DNA of 60,650 nt. Origin: a virus. Both the position numbers and the translations under genes were made by a program. The DNA lies in the IMG/VR virus record IMGVR_UViG_3300006924_000018, positions 1 through 60,650 of that record; one strand, 5' to 3'. Shown piece by piece: positions 50,201 through 57,542 of the stretch; within the stretch, counting starts at the first letter, position 1, and each line of letters opens with the position of its first letter. The notes beneath the pieces are model-generated. The model did not search any database. It saw only the letters and a list, made by a program, of their open reading frames with translations, and was not told the origin of the DNA.

Positions 50201-50808
50201 TTGTAAAGGAAGCTGTCGTTGCCGTTCCATTCCGTAATGTTAATGGTACAAAGAAGCTATTTAGCCTCCTAGATGGAACAACCGAGACCAAGAATAGGGT
50301 CGATAATTTGATTTCTTCTATCAAGAATGGCGAAACAGACAGCTCAAGCATCGCACAACAGGTGCAGAAGATGTTGGACTACAATTTCCCACCATACTTG
50401 GACTTCATTACCTACCCAGAGAAGGTTGAGCCTTACGCAGCATATGTCTTCGAGTTTGAGCATACATTTAGCAAGGACGACCTAAACTACATTTGGCAGA
50501 ACCTAGTGCCGCCTTCAGGCAAGTCAATTGAAGAAGTCGAGTCTGTAGTATCGCACGTACTCAAGAGCGACGAGATTCTAGGCAAGTATGACGGCACAGA
50601 ATCCGATACCGTTATTCCAAGCGATATTCAGTGGATGGTGTTCAAGGTCAAGCAAAAGGCCAAGACTAATTATGATAGAGACATCCTAGGCGCAGACATC
50701 GAAGAAGAAGGTCAGCAGATCTTCGGCTACAACTGGCCATACGATCACTTCAGCCTTGTAGAGGTAGGAAAGTTGGACGTAGAAGTTGACCTAGAAGACA
50801 AGGAATGA
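41257..50808 (+). CDS. Giant baseplate protein with LamG-like domain, 3183 aa
   Basis: This 9.55-kb frame is the largest gene here. Residues about 185-390 are a concanavalin/LamG-like jelly roll ('GVTLEFWMKKS', 'GEWHHYAFSVKS...IKCYLDGDL', 'ASLDELRYWKTERSAEDI'). After it 'FPNFVIDGDNGNLKSTIQIMASQFDDMYLEMQEV', 'NAMNILKSKGTEKSVRNFLRCLGV' and 'IIGEAGAQYRGDYGKLPNLRDLFFQRLQAVTDFNKFYEFYKWFDDS' form a helical core of the kind I associate with large wedge proteins in marine phages. Long beta-rich parts follow. The place of T4 gp7 is likely, but the protein is three times its length. Confidence 0.6.
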   Translation: MPKARDLFGPKKVVESTNLEENFSDIESLRNLRAKTELKKRMIPRIDYATASNFAKFGSAELYYQSAMENIANQYPYDGSEAEKVEFLNASSYIDLYIFENEYPRQNGYVVISSNGWGSSTGITDGFGMPVDQEYISVRGNLNTASAGMVGKPLAETFSGSNIYDENPYDTLGLTDSGRNGTRTDNLLMDFQRGVTLEFWMKKSEFLPSSTQKEVVFDVWNSAADTSDSYGRITLYMSASADGANPWRMNLKSGSVGFADINLGTWQTTGTLADGEWHHYAFSVKSESGQSSIKCYLDGDLKNTLTSAMDLSEVTGAINGRVGALIAAPSGSSATAGAGKLSASLDELRYWKTERSAEDIGKNYITNVYGGANTDISNTELGIYFKFNEGIALNDTLDAIVLDYSGRVSNGSWVGYPGPAARSTGSAIVLAGAAPVEFRDPVVYKTNPDYVAKLEELTASGSYYDTQNTSLLFNTFPNFVIDGDNGNLKSTIQIMASQFDDMYLEMQEVNKVKDVSYGQNTNVNADVDYKAHPNMDRVLQSIGIDTNELFEDQSLQEFARARNDLQIFEKDLTDVKNQVYSNIYNNAMNILKSKGTEKSVRNFLRCLGVNDRVINLNMYSSNREYVIEDRFVNNTENKKYIDFDRADHLQATIFQTASSNPNTRGQTFVSGTNNVSASFTAEVNVYFPRKRTPGEPGYYTTSFLTSSIFGTHRVDSNGSYDWFPGAGADSNFQLVALRPFEDSKDARFAIVTRYGGTLLTTDLYKNVYDGNEWTFAVSLFNSQQDYAGGPDNMPEPTYYIGLTGYNTEGYFVKESFAQSASIANTTYAQNILTQDKRYFLGADRFNYSGSVQTNTDVKIGYLRHYDNTVLTPETVAVHAKDRNVYGPNDASRNISMFNSEEATGSYFPEVSSLLFNVDFQTVTGSDASGGFLAVDFASGSISATEDIRNNYPANYADSIATQYEFSGFGFEASSQAAVDNRVVVGSDIQMPESLLSTDLVNVLTSDDEVFTRQYSPETLYSSLEKSLSNAYSREIIDFLGSAREFNEIIGEAGAQYRGDYGKLPNLRDLFFQRLQAVTDFNKFYEFYKWFDDSVLNFILQLVPESANVRDGIQNVIESHILERNKVVTQYPLFRQVVEDTNTFGATLQGGNDLDYNWKYGHAPVGTTAQSENTLWWKNRAEREGASEAASDSAAVQIVSQNRNLREYRKNFTSAGSSYFKADSVNNKIAENVSLGVAASKTVAAGVNPETSKDPALLKSVVSKFSSEQDIRILINGTDAPSVDNDDVELDLGKRKKELAIFSIIGEEAGEVADYYNYKVESFLPATILSASATRNAMLEDYNSVADTKIDIGNMHLDTVIGNEIPAQGVFSETHVGGNQHRHIDINAGSDDATNRPESFKLKAGQTGGNPVIWIAAPQAADAQTAAPNTNLPYAVYTRDGLAKRPLNIKNIKYNSGSQNYGNYKEDYELMQLGGRTANNVAFVQAGGFGTASIDSTFVTGVVDYTKPSRPARKHVIVNRFSAPGDANTMGDNLGGPGLDYEAAEYSPYNNLNFRNLTVRLPLNKKFLVDRANSGGFSSDSSTPTGAVNYNPSYVISSSYYGSSSLYGVNRGVPSFHKVQRNGTPVRTQTSSVDFVDNGTDTKVRYDNAYVATSIPATDLRYQWISSSIEGTQNVLVYQSFDGVVSTSAGLVSELNFVATSDNNPNVSFVGANTFVTGAADVIFVPTIDASSLTLSYPATGTAGTVNDYILDANGPYQYASFKQLRAGESRINRYFRKNNLFSYPGAARVFTDSNTNIVRTDSGPKTFVATQSVITNRYEPVLLEVEIDEASHVLSVENGNQKVYFSQDDINKGFAVVENSNQSAFDTVISTFGSNGGIEVNKVTYRETVWPTEENSFLQKVRERIGFENNFWRDTAANRQSKGRRTDTRGKRFGVTDPNSLYGRSSWDLDAYPGFETTEFISAPASEQTSKAAQPSAINSDSGLGNSGILQNYTTFSKIRYSGGTTGERKQPALGGATPLNVQPMLARNHFIQDPRSAVSKHGMQIELSGGTVVQNLPKPPGDENNHIYSLLGSGYAKWEAGIQAGRYIYSGSQVVFVDEPSSPFDDTYDDYAYDVKTKRKDMSVIPEYISSDFVGTDLQAADVFDSASFNSNFSIKLADSDDTGARSLLRGLPTDSSEAGFFDIYSHSDFLKHFEEVKQVSADNGLEENRLTLKFRGVKKFLPYDGFFPAERARKVAEQFFDTYGEESFIIPAESKASAQYSETNKLRPILQTMFAPGLMFNAIKSGMAVDYPIFTGSYDEDFRLIAKDLTLDSTANGSTVKRNEVRCIGTSSFQHRVPFEALYKPELLQGLTIFDNEPTQVTNIGGLNSGQRLRNIVSFSDTNNLYINIVNNYLAESVNFFLADGRTTRIVSRPQKDFLTVTPGKAYGMRLKMYRSLDVPKMSSGSHGNYPIPQIVSEGARGPKAYIYINDGLIGGNYKALLYPSCVSSDRDANYDTNFTASFTFSSSAGSWTITGLSADNANAAQDDEYDAGGNSFQFTTEQYDAATEEPPVQNIENLANNLVNVINLNSDYSARSLNQSIGYANMPGASGSGDPCNGGVPSTNLATFTVIEISSNLLESGIEFAVSNSAVPSNTDNALDNFFFISDTLLTEIDEDITTQTDDSKARIATGSFSLNVDLVGYSRPTLTMYSRPTAFGPPTMGFANTETNAAIFSGAYDSVNGYNMPFTPPYYDGESWMDIIYIPPGTSASGSSAVVPEGFKPVLTGDPTTSKQLFNFPDAAISGTNEDDTFATRQDGLFVKYWRFDQDAGSNPGTTYAAQDGNLNSNAMQLSASVNAFNVIGEGDDARWSIDLKFEAPIANFGHLAGYDSVTQPNGELSASVGRGMWHQFGRIPKEDEGIYLKVERIPNDWLDNHPSGTIGTGRDYTGIGSASVGEAYTVHPFGDKTVSVSPRDSISLANVCGFNTKPVKLGKLREFKVVKEAVVAVPFRNVNGTKKLFSLLDGTTETKNRVDNLISSIKNGETDSSSIAQQVQKMLDYNFPPYLDFITYPEKVEPYAAYVFEFEHTFSKDDLNYIWQNLVPPSGKSIEEVESVVSHVLKSDEILGKYDGTESDTVIPSDIQWMVFKVKQKAKTNYDRDILGADIEEEGQQIFGYNWPYDHFSLVEVGKLDVEVDLEDKE

Positions 50809-50820
50809 TAAGGAGAACAT

Positions 50821-51816
50821 ATGACTTTCTTTAATCAAAAGCAGGATGTTCTGGAGTTGAGGCTCACTAACTATGGCGAAAGCCAGTTGGCCAAGGGCAA
50901 GCTCCGTCCCTCATACTATTCCTTCTCTGACGAGGACGTCATCTATAACTTTTCTTCATCTGCCGAAGAGCTACAGAATGAAGTCGACGGCAGAATCAAG
51001 CTCGACACTCCGTATAGAAAGGTGCAGAAGAATCGGTTTTCAAACTCTAGAGATGCCAAGGCAGGCAACATCGTCGGTGTAGATTTCGAGTCCGAGATGG
51101 CCAAGATGAATTCTGTTGGCACCTGCGCATCGCAGAATAGCGGAAGCTCTGCGTTGAAGGTCATCGTCCTAGGAAACGAGATTGAGGCGTTTAGCAACTT
51201 CTACACATCATCAGGTGACCAGAGAGTGGCACTGCCTATTCCGCAGATCGATGTTAATATCGAATTCCAGTCTATGATTGATAGGTTTGGCGCAAAGAAG
51301 ACTCCTTTTGAAGTCGATGATGGCCTCAGCGAGCAAGACATCTTTGCTGACGGCGGATCCGTGTATATTGCATCACAAGAGATCACTTTGATGATCGAAG
51401 AGCAAAATACTTCTGTAGGCTTCGAGAACTTTGAGGTTGAGGTATTTGAAATTGTAGACGGCGAGCCTAACTACCTAGGAGATCAGCCGCTCCGTAAACT
51501 TCAGTTCATCAAGCAAGAAGATGACATTAGGGTCGATGACAAGGGACTATACATCACGGAAGATGAACAGAGAGAAAGAAAGAGAGCAATTGGCTCTGTA
51601 AGACAAACGACAGATAATGTAGAGTACTATTTTGACGTATTCACGGACACCTACAATGAAATCCCAGACAGCTTCATTTGTAGTCTAGTATCAGAAGTTA
51701 AGACTGGTGACTTCGCCCTCGATGCCGAGCTACGCGAGCTTTGCTCTAGAGATCAAATCGCAGTTACTGACGACAAGGTATACATTAATGGGTTGCCTTC
51801 TTCCGACGACTGTTAA
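50821..51816 (+). CDS. Virion structural protein with LTxxGxxxLAxG domain
   Basis: The start of this 331-residue protein, 'FFNQKQDVLELRLTNYGESQLAKGKLRPSYYSFSDEDVIYN', is a domain also found, in diverged form, at the start of the protein at 57543. The centre has 'VALPIPQIDVNIEFQ' and 'GFENFEVEVFEIV'. Two Cys pairs lie in the C-terminus. It lies two genes from the giant wedge protein. Likely part of the tail or baseplate. AAGGAG precedes the ATG. Confidence 0.65.
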   Translation: MTFFNQKQDVLELRLTNYGESQLAKGKLRPSYYSFSDEDVIYNFSSSAEELQNEVDGRIKLDTPYRKVQKNRFSNSRDAKAGNIVGVDFESEMAKMNSVGTCASQNSGSSALKVIVLGNEIEAFSNFYTSSGDQRVALPIPQIDVNIEFQSMIDRFGAKKTPFEVDDGLSEQDIFADGGSVYIASQEITLMIEEQNTSVGFENFEVEVFEIVDGEPNYLGDQPLRKLQFIKQEDDIRVDDKGLYITEDEQRERKRAIGSVRQTTDNVEYYFDVFTDTYNEIPDSFICSLVSEVKTGDFALDAELRELCSRDQIAVTDDKVYINGLPSSDDC

Positions 51817-51850
51817 CCCCAAACTTACATAGGAAACTAGTTAGTAAACG

Positions 51851-54800
51851 ATGGCATCTTTTAATATCACATCACTAGAAGACACAATTGTCCCTTCCGC
51901 ATACATTGAGGAAGTAGTCGTAAATTACGATACCTCATTCGCTCTTGGCGTAAACAACAAGCAGGGAACAAGGTACATTGACAAGTACGGAAACGAGAAG
52001 TTCTCAGTTAGCCCTCTAGCATCTGGCGAGCAGGTACCAGAAAGAAACTTGGCACTAGACGTAAAGATGTTCTTGATGCTCACAGAGAAGGTGTATAGAG
52101 ATCTCTCGGATAGCAAAGAGTTGAAGTCACACATCTTGGTGGCCGACACTAACAAGAAGATCAATCTTTTGCGCGGAGGGGAATACTCCTTCGCAGAGAT
52201 TCAGAACTTGATTTCTCAAAAAGAATTGTACCACCAGACAGTCTCATTCGCTTCTGTAGAAGAGAGGGCAGAAAAGGTGATGCTTGATGGCAAGACTTTC
52301 TATAGATTGCCGTATGAAGCTTCTATCGTCCTAGAAGAGGCCAAAAACGTCGCTGTCTTTGCCTTTACTACTGCGCAGGACCTAAATAGCAGAACTTTGA
52401 ACAGCAAAGGGCAGCTTTATGGCCGTTTGACAGGCGAAATTGTCCTTTTGGACGGTACAGTACCTAACGAATACTACTATTTTTCCGACACAGATAACCA
52501 AATTTGGGCTGGATCAGTACATTCTGGCACGCAGGCAGGCACATATTCTGCTGGTTTGAAGGAAATCAGTGGCCAAAATGAGGCCCTTGTAGCCCAAAAG
52601 ACAAGTGTGTACAAGGTATTTGACCGTAGATCGGTCGATATTGAGCAACTTTTCGAAGAAGTAAAGGACGAATTTAGCTTCGAGGCCGAAGCAAAGGTGT
52701 TTGAAGACACAAAGACCTCTGAAAAGCTAACATTTGCAGCTAAGACCTCTGGCCTCAGTCCGATTATGAGCAGTATTGTTAGAAAAGAAAGGACAAAGGT
52801 ATCAAATGTTCCTGTAAGATACGTCAGTAACTTGATGTTCATCGACGCAGAGCAGATCTTGAGAGAGAATTCAAGATACGCTAGCCTACTAGACAGACTA
52901 GATGACAATGAGTTCAATTACGCCCTCCGAAGCACCACACTTGACTTCGTAGAAATCTCTAGAACCTCCATTTACAGGAGTGAGGAAAATGATCAAACAA
53001 TCATTAACACCTCTTTCCGCCCCGGAGAATCTAACGCAAAATCACAAACAAATAATGTTGCCAACTCTCTTATCTCTGGTGGTAACTCCTTTACAACATT
53101 CGCATACCTAGAGGAAGAGGACAGCAACTCATACGGCCTTCCTATGAAGAAGTTCAAGGCCCTAACCTTTGTTGACGAGGTACCAACTTCTTTGAGAAAG
53201 TCAGACTTCTATTACACTGTCAGACTCCAGATCGCAGATGGAATTGGCAAGTTCATAGAGTCTAGAATCGACACAGTTAGAGAAAAGCTCCTAGCATTCA
53301 AGTCTTTGTACGCTAAGCTCAGTAACCCTACCTTCTCCGATACGGAAGGCAACTTCAACGCACGAGCGAAGAGCAAGCAAGACGACGCAAAGTTGGTTGA
53401 AGTCCTTTCGGAGATGGTTTCTGCAATGAGCTTCTTCTTCGACCTCAGTGACAAGACCACTGCTTCCAATCTTTTGAATGCTACTTACTTTGCGTCTAAT
53501 ACAGAGACTGGCAATATCTACGAGATGGACAAGGCTTACAGAACATACGAGAAGCTATACAGCTTCCTAGTAGATCAGTTCTCATACGGCGCAGAATCAG
53601 CCGGGAACCTTAATATTGAAGCTTCCAGTGCTTCTGGAAAGTTCAAGAATATCGAGCTTGAAAAGATTTCCAACATCATCAATCTTAACTTCGACCGTGC
53701 TGTAGGGCTCAAGTTCATTGATACCTATAATCCTATGTACAATAGGGAAGGCATTTCTGGCAAGATGCCACTTTTCTTGCCAGCAGTTTCCAGAAGAGTG
53801 CTGAAGTCTGACACTAGAGTAGACACATCGTTGTCAAATCCAGACACAACAGATACTTTCTTGACCTACTATAATCTCCATTCAGTTCTTTTGGACAGAG
53901 ATTACCTTATTCGCAAGGCTGCCTTTAGTGACACGATGGGCAACAATGCGGACTATATCGAATACCTTTCTATTTTGCTAAACGACTCAATCAAGAAGTC
54001 AAAGCATCAGATTTATGTCGGTGAGTTACCGTACTCCACCACCAAGAAAAAGAATGCCAAGAAAGTCAAGCTTGGTGAAAGAAACAGAAACTACGAGTGC
54101 TATATTGGACTACTAGAGTCTTTGGCAACGCTTGGCATTTCTATGGACGCCAACATCATTGCAGAGTCACTAGACGATGGCCGCTTTGAAGTAAGCAACT
54201 CTGAGCAGAAGAGCCGTTTTGTCGATCTTGACTTTGTGTCTTCGAAGATTCCTTCTATGATTTCAAAGATTGTCCAGAAGTCTTACATCAATGAGAATGC
54301 CCTTGGTATCCTGCCAGACAACGTAGCCAACCCGTTCACCTCCTTGGTCAACGCATCAGCCGGCCAGATCCCGTTCCAGTTCACAAGTTTGGGAACAAAT
54401 TCTTCGAATGTGCTAGGAAATGATAAGGTTGTATTTGCGAACGATAAGTTCAGTTTACTTGACAAAGATGTCTTGAGCTATTATTATTATAATTATGCAA
54501 CTTTGGGAACTGTCAAAGTTATCGTTGATTTTGAGCAAGGCTCAATGACTCCAATCTACAGGGAGCTCACAGCTGAAGAGCTAAATGAGCAGAACCTTGG
54601 TAGGAACACTAAATATATCTGCAAGGTAGATATGTATAGCAACCCACGATTGTTGACCAACATCTTTACTGGTCTAGATACAAAGATCCTAGAACAGCAT
54701 TTTGCTGTAATTCAGGGCGCTCCTATTCAGGAAAAGCTAGACCAGTCTGACCTAATTAACGAAAACAACATTGAAGCTCCTAGAGTACCGCAGGTATCTA

Positions 54801-54946
54801 ATACGGTGGCCGCTGCAATCGAAGACCTTTCGAGAATCAATAGTGTAGGGTTTAATATCTACGAGAAATACTTCTCCTCTTCACTATTTGTTAAGCAGCC
54901 CGTAGAGGTTACAGAGTTGCGATTTGAATTTGATCGCAGCAAGTAA
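51851..54946 (+). CDS. Large virion structural protein, 1031 aa
   Basis: No family recognised. The protein is mixed alpha/beta with long helical parts at about 450-660 ('IADGIGKFIESRIDTVREKLLAFKSLYAKL', 'YRTYEKLYSFLVDQF'), then a segment 'YIEYLSILLNDSIKKSKHQIYVGELPYSTTKKKNAKKVKLG', and a Tyr run 'SYYYYNYATLGTVKVIVDF' near the end. One or two Cys only. It is placed among baseplate/tail proteins and is probably a component of the same complex. An ACTAGTTAGT variant lies only 15 bases before the ATG. Confidence 0.6.
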   Translation: MASFNITSLEDTIVPSAYIEEVVVNYDTSFALGVNNKQGTRYIDKYGNEKFSVSPLASGEQVPERNLALDVKMFLMLTEKVYRDLSDSKELKSHILVADTNKKINLLRGGEYSFAEIQNLISQKELYHQTVSFASVEERAEKVMLDGKTFYRLPYEASIVLEEAKNVAVFAFTTAQDLNSRTLNSKGQLYGRLTGEIVLLDGTVPNEYYYFSDTDNQIWAGSVHSGTQAGTYSAGLKEISGQNEALVAQKTSVYKVFDRRSVDIEQLFEEVKDEFSFEAEAKVFEDTKTSEKLTFAAKTSGLSPIMSSIVRKERTKVSNVPVRYVSNLMFIDAEQILRENSRYASLLDRLDDNEFNYALRSTTLDFVEISRTSIYRSEENDQTIINTSFRPGESNAKSQTNNVANSLISGGNSFTTFAYLEEEDSNSYGLPMKKFKALTFVDEVPTSLRKSDFYYTVRLQIADGIGKFIESRIDTVREKLLAFKSLYAKLSNPTFSDTEGNFNARAKSKQDDAKLVEVLSEMVSAMSFFFDLSDKTTASNLLNATYFASNTETGNIYEMDKAYRTYEKLYSFLVDQFSYGAESAGNLNIEASSASGKFKNIELEKISNIINLNFDRAVGLKFIDTYNPMYNREGISGKMPLFLPAVSRRVLKSDTRVDTSLSNPDTTDTFLTYYNLHSVLLDRDYLIRKAAFSDTMGNNADYIEYLSILLNDSIKKSKHQIYVGELPYSTTKKKNAKKVKLGERNRNYECYIGLLESLATLGISMDANIIAESLDDGRFEVSNSEQKSRFVDLDFVSSKIPSMISKIVQKSYINENALGILPDNVANPFTSLVNASAGQIPFQFTSLGTNSSNVLGNDKVVFANDKFSLLDKDVLSYYYYNYATLGTVKVIVDFEQGSMTPIYRELTAEELNEQNLGRNTKYICKVDMYSNPRLLTNIFTGLDTKILEQHFAVIQGAPIQEKLDQSDLINENNIEAPRVPQVSNTVAAAIEDLSRINSVGFNIYEKYFSSSLFVKQPVEVTELRFEFDRSK

Positions 54947-54957
54947 AGGAATCTATA

Positions 54958-57507
54958 ATGCCTAAGAAAGTCACACTTGTAAATGATGAGCTACTTAACT
55001 TCGACCTAAAGGATCCTTTTGTTACCAATTTCGGATCTTGGGATCGGAAGAAAAGAAAGCTTGCATACGAGTACAACAACGATATTCCCGTCAATATTAC
55101 TATCGAAGATGTCAAGTATAAGAAAGTTTCTAGCACAGATTCAATCGCAGATGCTTTCTACAAGGTTGAGTTCAATGTCAGCCCTACAGGGGACGACAAC
55201 AAATTCCGTCAAGCAATCGGAAGCATCGTACTAGATCGAAGGTACTACGATTATGCTACCGAAATCACAATGCCTGATGAGGCTTCTGACGTTTTCGATG
55301 CCAATGCAGACAGCAACACAGCAGCTGTCCCAGCAGTAGGCGTGCAGATGGAATATCTTCGAGAGAACATCGCACTTGAAGACACTGTTAGCGATGTAAC
55401 AGATGAAAAGATGCTCGTTAACTACTACGAGCCGCAGACAGAGGGCATTAGTAATAGAAACTCTCTGATTAAGATGGCCAAGGCGGCCCTACTACAGGAC
55501 GCTGCACAGCGCACTAAGTACACAAACGTCATTATCCCGCCCGAAAGTGTTGAGAATATCAACGAGACCAACACATTGATTAGAAACCTAGAGCGCCAAA
55601 GCTACGATGCTGAGAGCCTAGACTACACGTCAGAGCTAGCATACTGCGCTAGAGTCTCTATGAAGGACACTAATGGCAGCATCGAGCAGGCCCAAGAGCT
55701 GGTAAAGGTTGCTAACAACCTAATGTTCTTCCCTGAGATCCCCGAGAACCCTTCAGAGGGCGACATCGGAACACTACTAATGCGCTGGCACGCAGAGAGC
55801 CCAGAGACTTTTGTGCAGGAAGGGAAGTATGTGGCAGCGAACCCAGCAGGCGTAGCGACAAACAAAACATACGAGTCATACTCATTGCTTGAGTGGCTTA
55901 ACGGCGTAGCACCTGCATCGGTTGGTGACCTAGATAGCGGCACTTCTGTAGTAGACTATGTAAGAGATCCTGCAGCAAGCACAGATTTGGCAATCAACAA
56001 TTACGATAACAAGCTAAAGTTCACCAGAGCGCTCTCCACAGTTGCGCAGAAGTACATTGATGAGTTTTTGGCCGGTAACGCTGCAAAGAGAGTTGAAGAC
56101 TCGTTCGTTGGTAAACTCGGCAGTTCAGAGATCCTGTACTACAAGGTGGATAAGTTTGAGGGTAATAGCTCCACTGGGACACCACTACAGACCTTCTATG
56201 TTCCAAACACGGCAGAAAATATTGAGTACATCGACTCGCAAGTCATCTATGGCAGAGAGTACACCTACGTAATCAATTATGTTGTAGCCATTCACGGCTG
56301 CTCATACGAATACAAGAACTTGCGTGAGAATGATGACGGTACCTATAAGCTAGTAGCGCACTCATACCCAGAGCTCCGCGTAGTGGTAGTGCCAGCGTTT
56401 ATCCGAACAGCTGCGATGCTCTCACCTCCTCCAATGGTGCCAGAGTTTGAAATCTTGCCGATCAGACGTCAGGAAAATAGAGTAAAGATTGTGTTCTACT
56501 CTAGGTACGGCTCCGAGGTCGCACGACCAATGACCCTTCAGAACGCTGACGGGCAGCTTGTTAATCGCTATTTGAGAAACGGCTATATGAATAGCAGGAA
56601 CGGCGAGCTTGTATATGAGAGCAGGGTTACAAACGAACAGTTTACGATCTTCACCACGTCAAGGCCGCCACAGTCCGAGACAGACTACAGAAACTTTAGA
56701 GACAATGTGTTTGCCACAGTATCTACTAGAGCATCAGATTCTGACCTCCTTGCAGACTCTGCGGCTGTTGTGCTGGAGCTTAAGCCTAATAAGAAGTACT
56801 ACCTTACAGCGACCGCCAAGACCCGTCTAGGTATGTCTTCTAATCCTACAGGTATCTTCGAGATTATGTACATTAACAAGGATGGCATCTCCAGAATTGA
56901 GTATGGGGAGTACACAAAGCCCGATGTACGCGAGGAGTCCAGCAGAGAGACAAAATCACTAACTAAGTTTGTCAATATCCGACCAGTCTTTGCACAGGTT
57001 ACACCAAACCTAGAGAAGTCAAAGCTAGCAGATGCTGATGGAGAGCTCGAAACTAGTAAGGGTAAGGAAGTATTCTTGGGCGTGAAAGAAGATTCACTAT
57101 TCGGTGGTCCGGGTGTTGGTAAGAAGTTCAAGTTCCGCTTCAGATCAAAGAACACTAACAAAGCCTTCGATTTGAATGTGACCTGCGTAAACACCAAGGT
57201 CGAGTCTGAGTTCTCGCGAGAGGACGATTCTATTAAGATGGCCCCGGAATTCGACCAACTTACACAAGAAGATATTGAAACCGCAAGAGAAAGATCGAAC
57301 CCCGGATACCCATTTGGCGGTGCGGTACAAGCGCCTACACAGTCGCCACCTTCCAGTAATAGTACAAGCATTTTGGTTGTTGGTGGTGTAGATAAATCCA
57401 AAAAAGTAGTTGCATCTTTTGAGGAAGATGTTATTACTAATGAAAGTGGTAATTCGCTAGACCAACAAAGCGAACAAATAACAGATCTTTTCCCAAGCGG
57501 AAACTAA
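54958..57507 (+). CDS. Large virion structural protein with Ig/FN3-like part, 849 aa
   Basis: No family recognised for the N-terminal half, which begins with 'VTLVNDELLNFDLKDPFVTNFGSWDRKKRKLAYEYNN'. From about 480 the pattern 'VPEFEILPIRRQENRVKIVFYSRYG', 'AAVVLELKPNKKYYLTATAKTRLGMSSNPTGIFEI' is like an FN3/Ig-like sandwich. The C-terminus has a Pro/Ser linker and an acidic tail. Likely a tail or baseplate accessory. AAAGGA precedes the ATG. Confidence 0.6.
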   Translation: MPKKVTLVNDELLNFDLKDPFVTNFGSWDRKKRKLAYEYNNDIPVNITIEDVKYKKVSSTDSIADAFYKVEFNVSPTGDDNKFRQAIGSIVLDRRYYDYATEITMPDEASDVFDANADSNTAAVPAVGVQMEYLRENIALEDTVSDVTDEKMLVNYYEPQTEGISNRNSLIKMAKAALLQDAAQRTKYTNVIIPPESVENINETNTLIRNLERQSYDAESLDYTSELAYCARVSMKDTNGSIEQAQELVKVANNLMFFPEIPENPSEGDIGTLLMRWHAESPETFVQEGKYVAANPAGVATNKTYESYSLLEWLNGVAPASVGDLDSGTSVVDYVRDPAASTDLAINNYDNKLKFTRALSTVAQKYIDEFLAGNAAKRVEDSFVGKLGSSEILYYKVDKFEGNSSTGTPLQTFYVPNTAENIEYIDSQVIYGREYTYVINYVVAIHGCSYEYKNLRENDDGTYKLVAHSYPELRVVVVPAFIRTAAMLSPPPMVPEFEILPIRRQENRVKIVFYSRYGSEVARPMTLQNADGQLVNRYLRNGYMNSRNGELVYESRVTNEQFTIFTTSRPPQSETDYRNFRDNVFATVSTRASDSDLLADSAAVVLELKPNKKYYLTATAKTRLGMSSNPTGIFEIMYINKDGISRIEYGEYTKPDVREESSRETKSLTKFVNIRPVFAQVTPNLEKSKLADADGELETSKGKEVFLGVKEDSLFGGPGVGKKFKFRFRSKNTNKAFDLNVTCVNTKVESEFSREDDSIKMAPEFDQLTQEDIETARERSNPGYPFGGAVQAPTQSPPSSNSTSILVVGGVDKSKKVVASFEEDVITNESGNSLDQQSEQITDLFPSGN

Positions 57508-57512
57508 TTATA
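57503..57512 (+). promoter_or_regulatory. ACTAATTATA element
   Basis: It overlaps the TAA stop at 57505-57507 and starts 40 bases before the ATG at 57543. Same ten bases as at 14913. Confidence 0.35.
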
Positions 57513-57542
57513 AATTGAAATAGCTCGCGTTTAGGAGAACAA

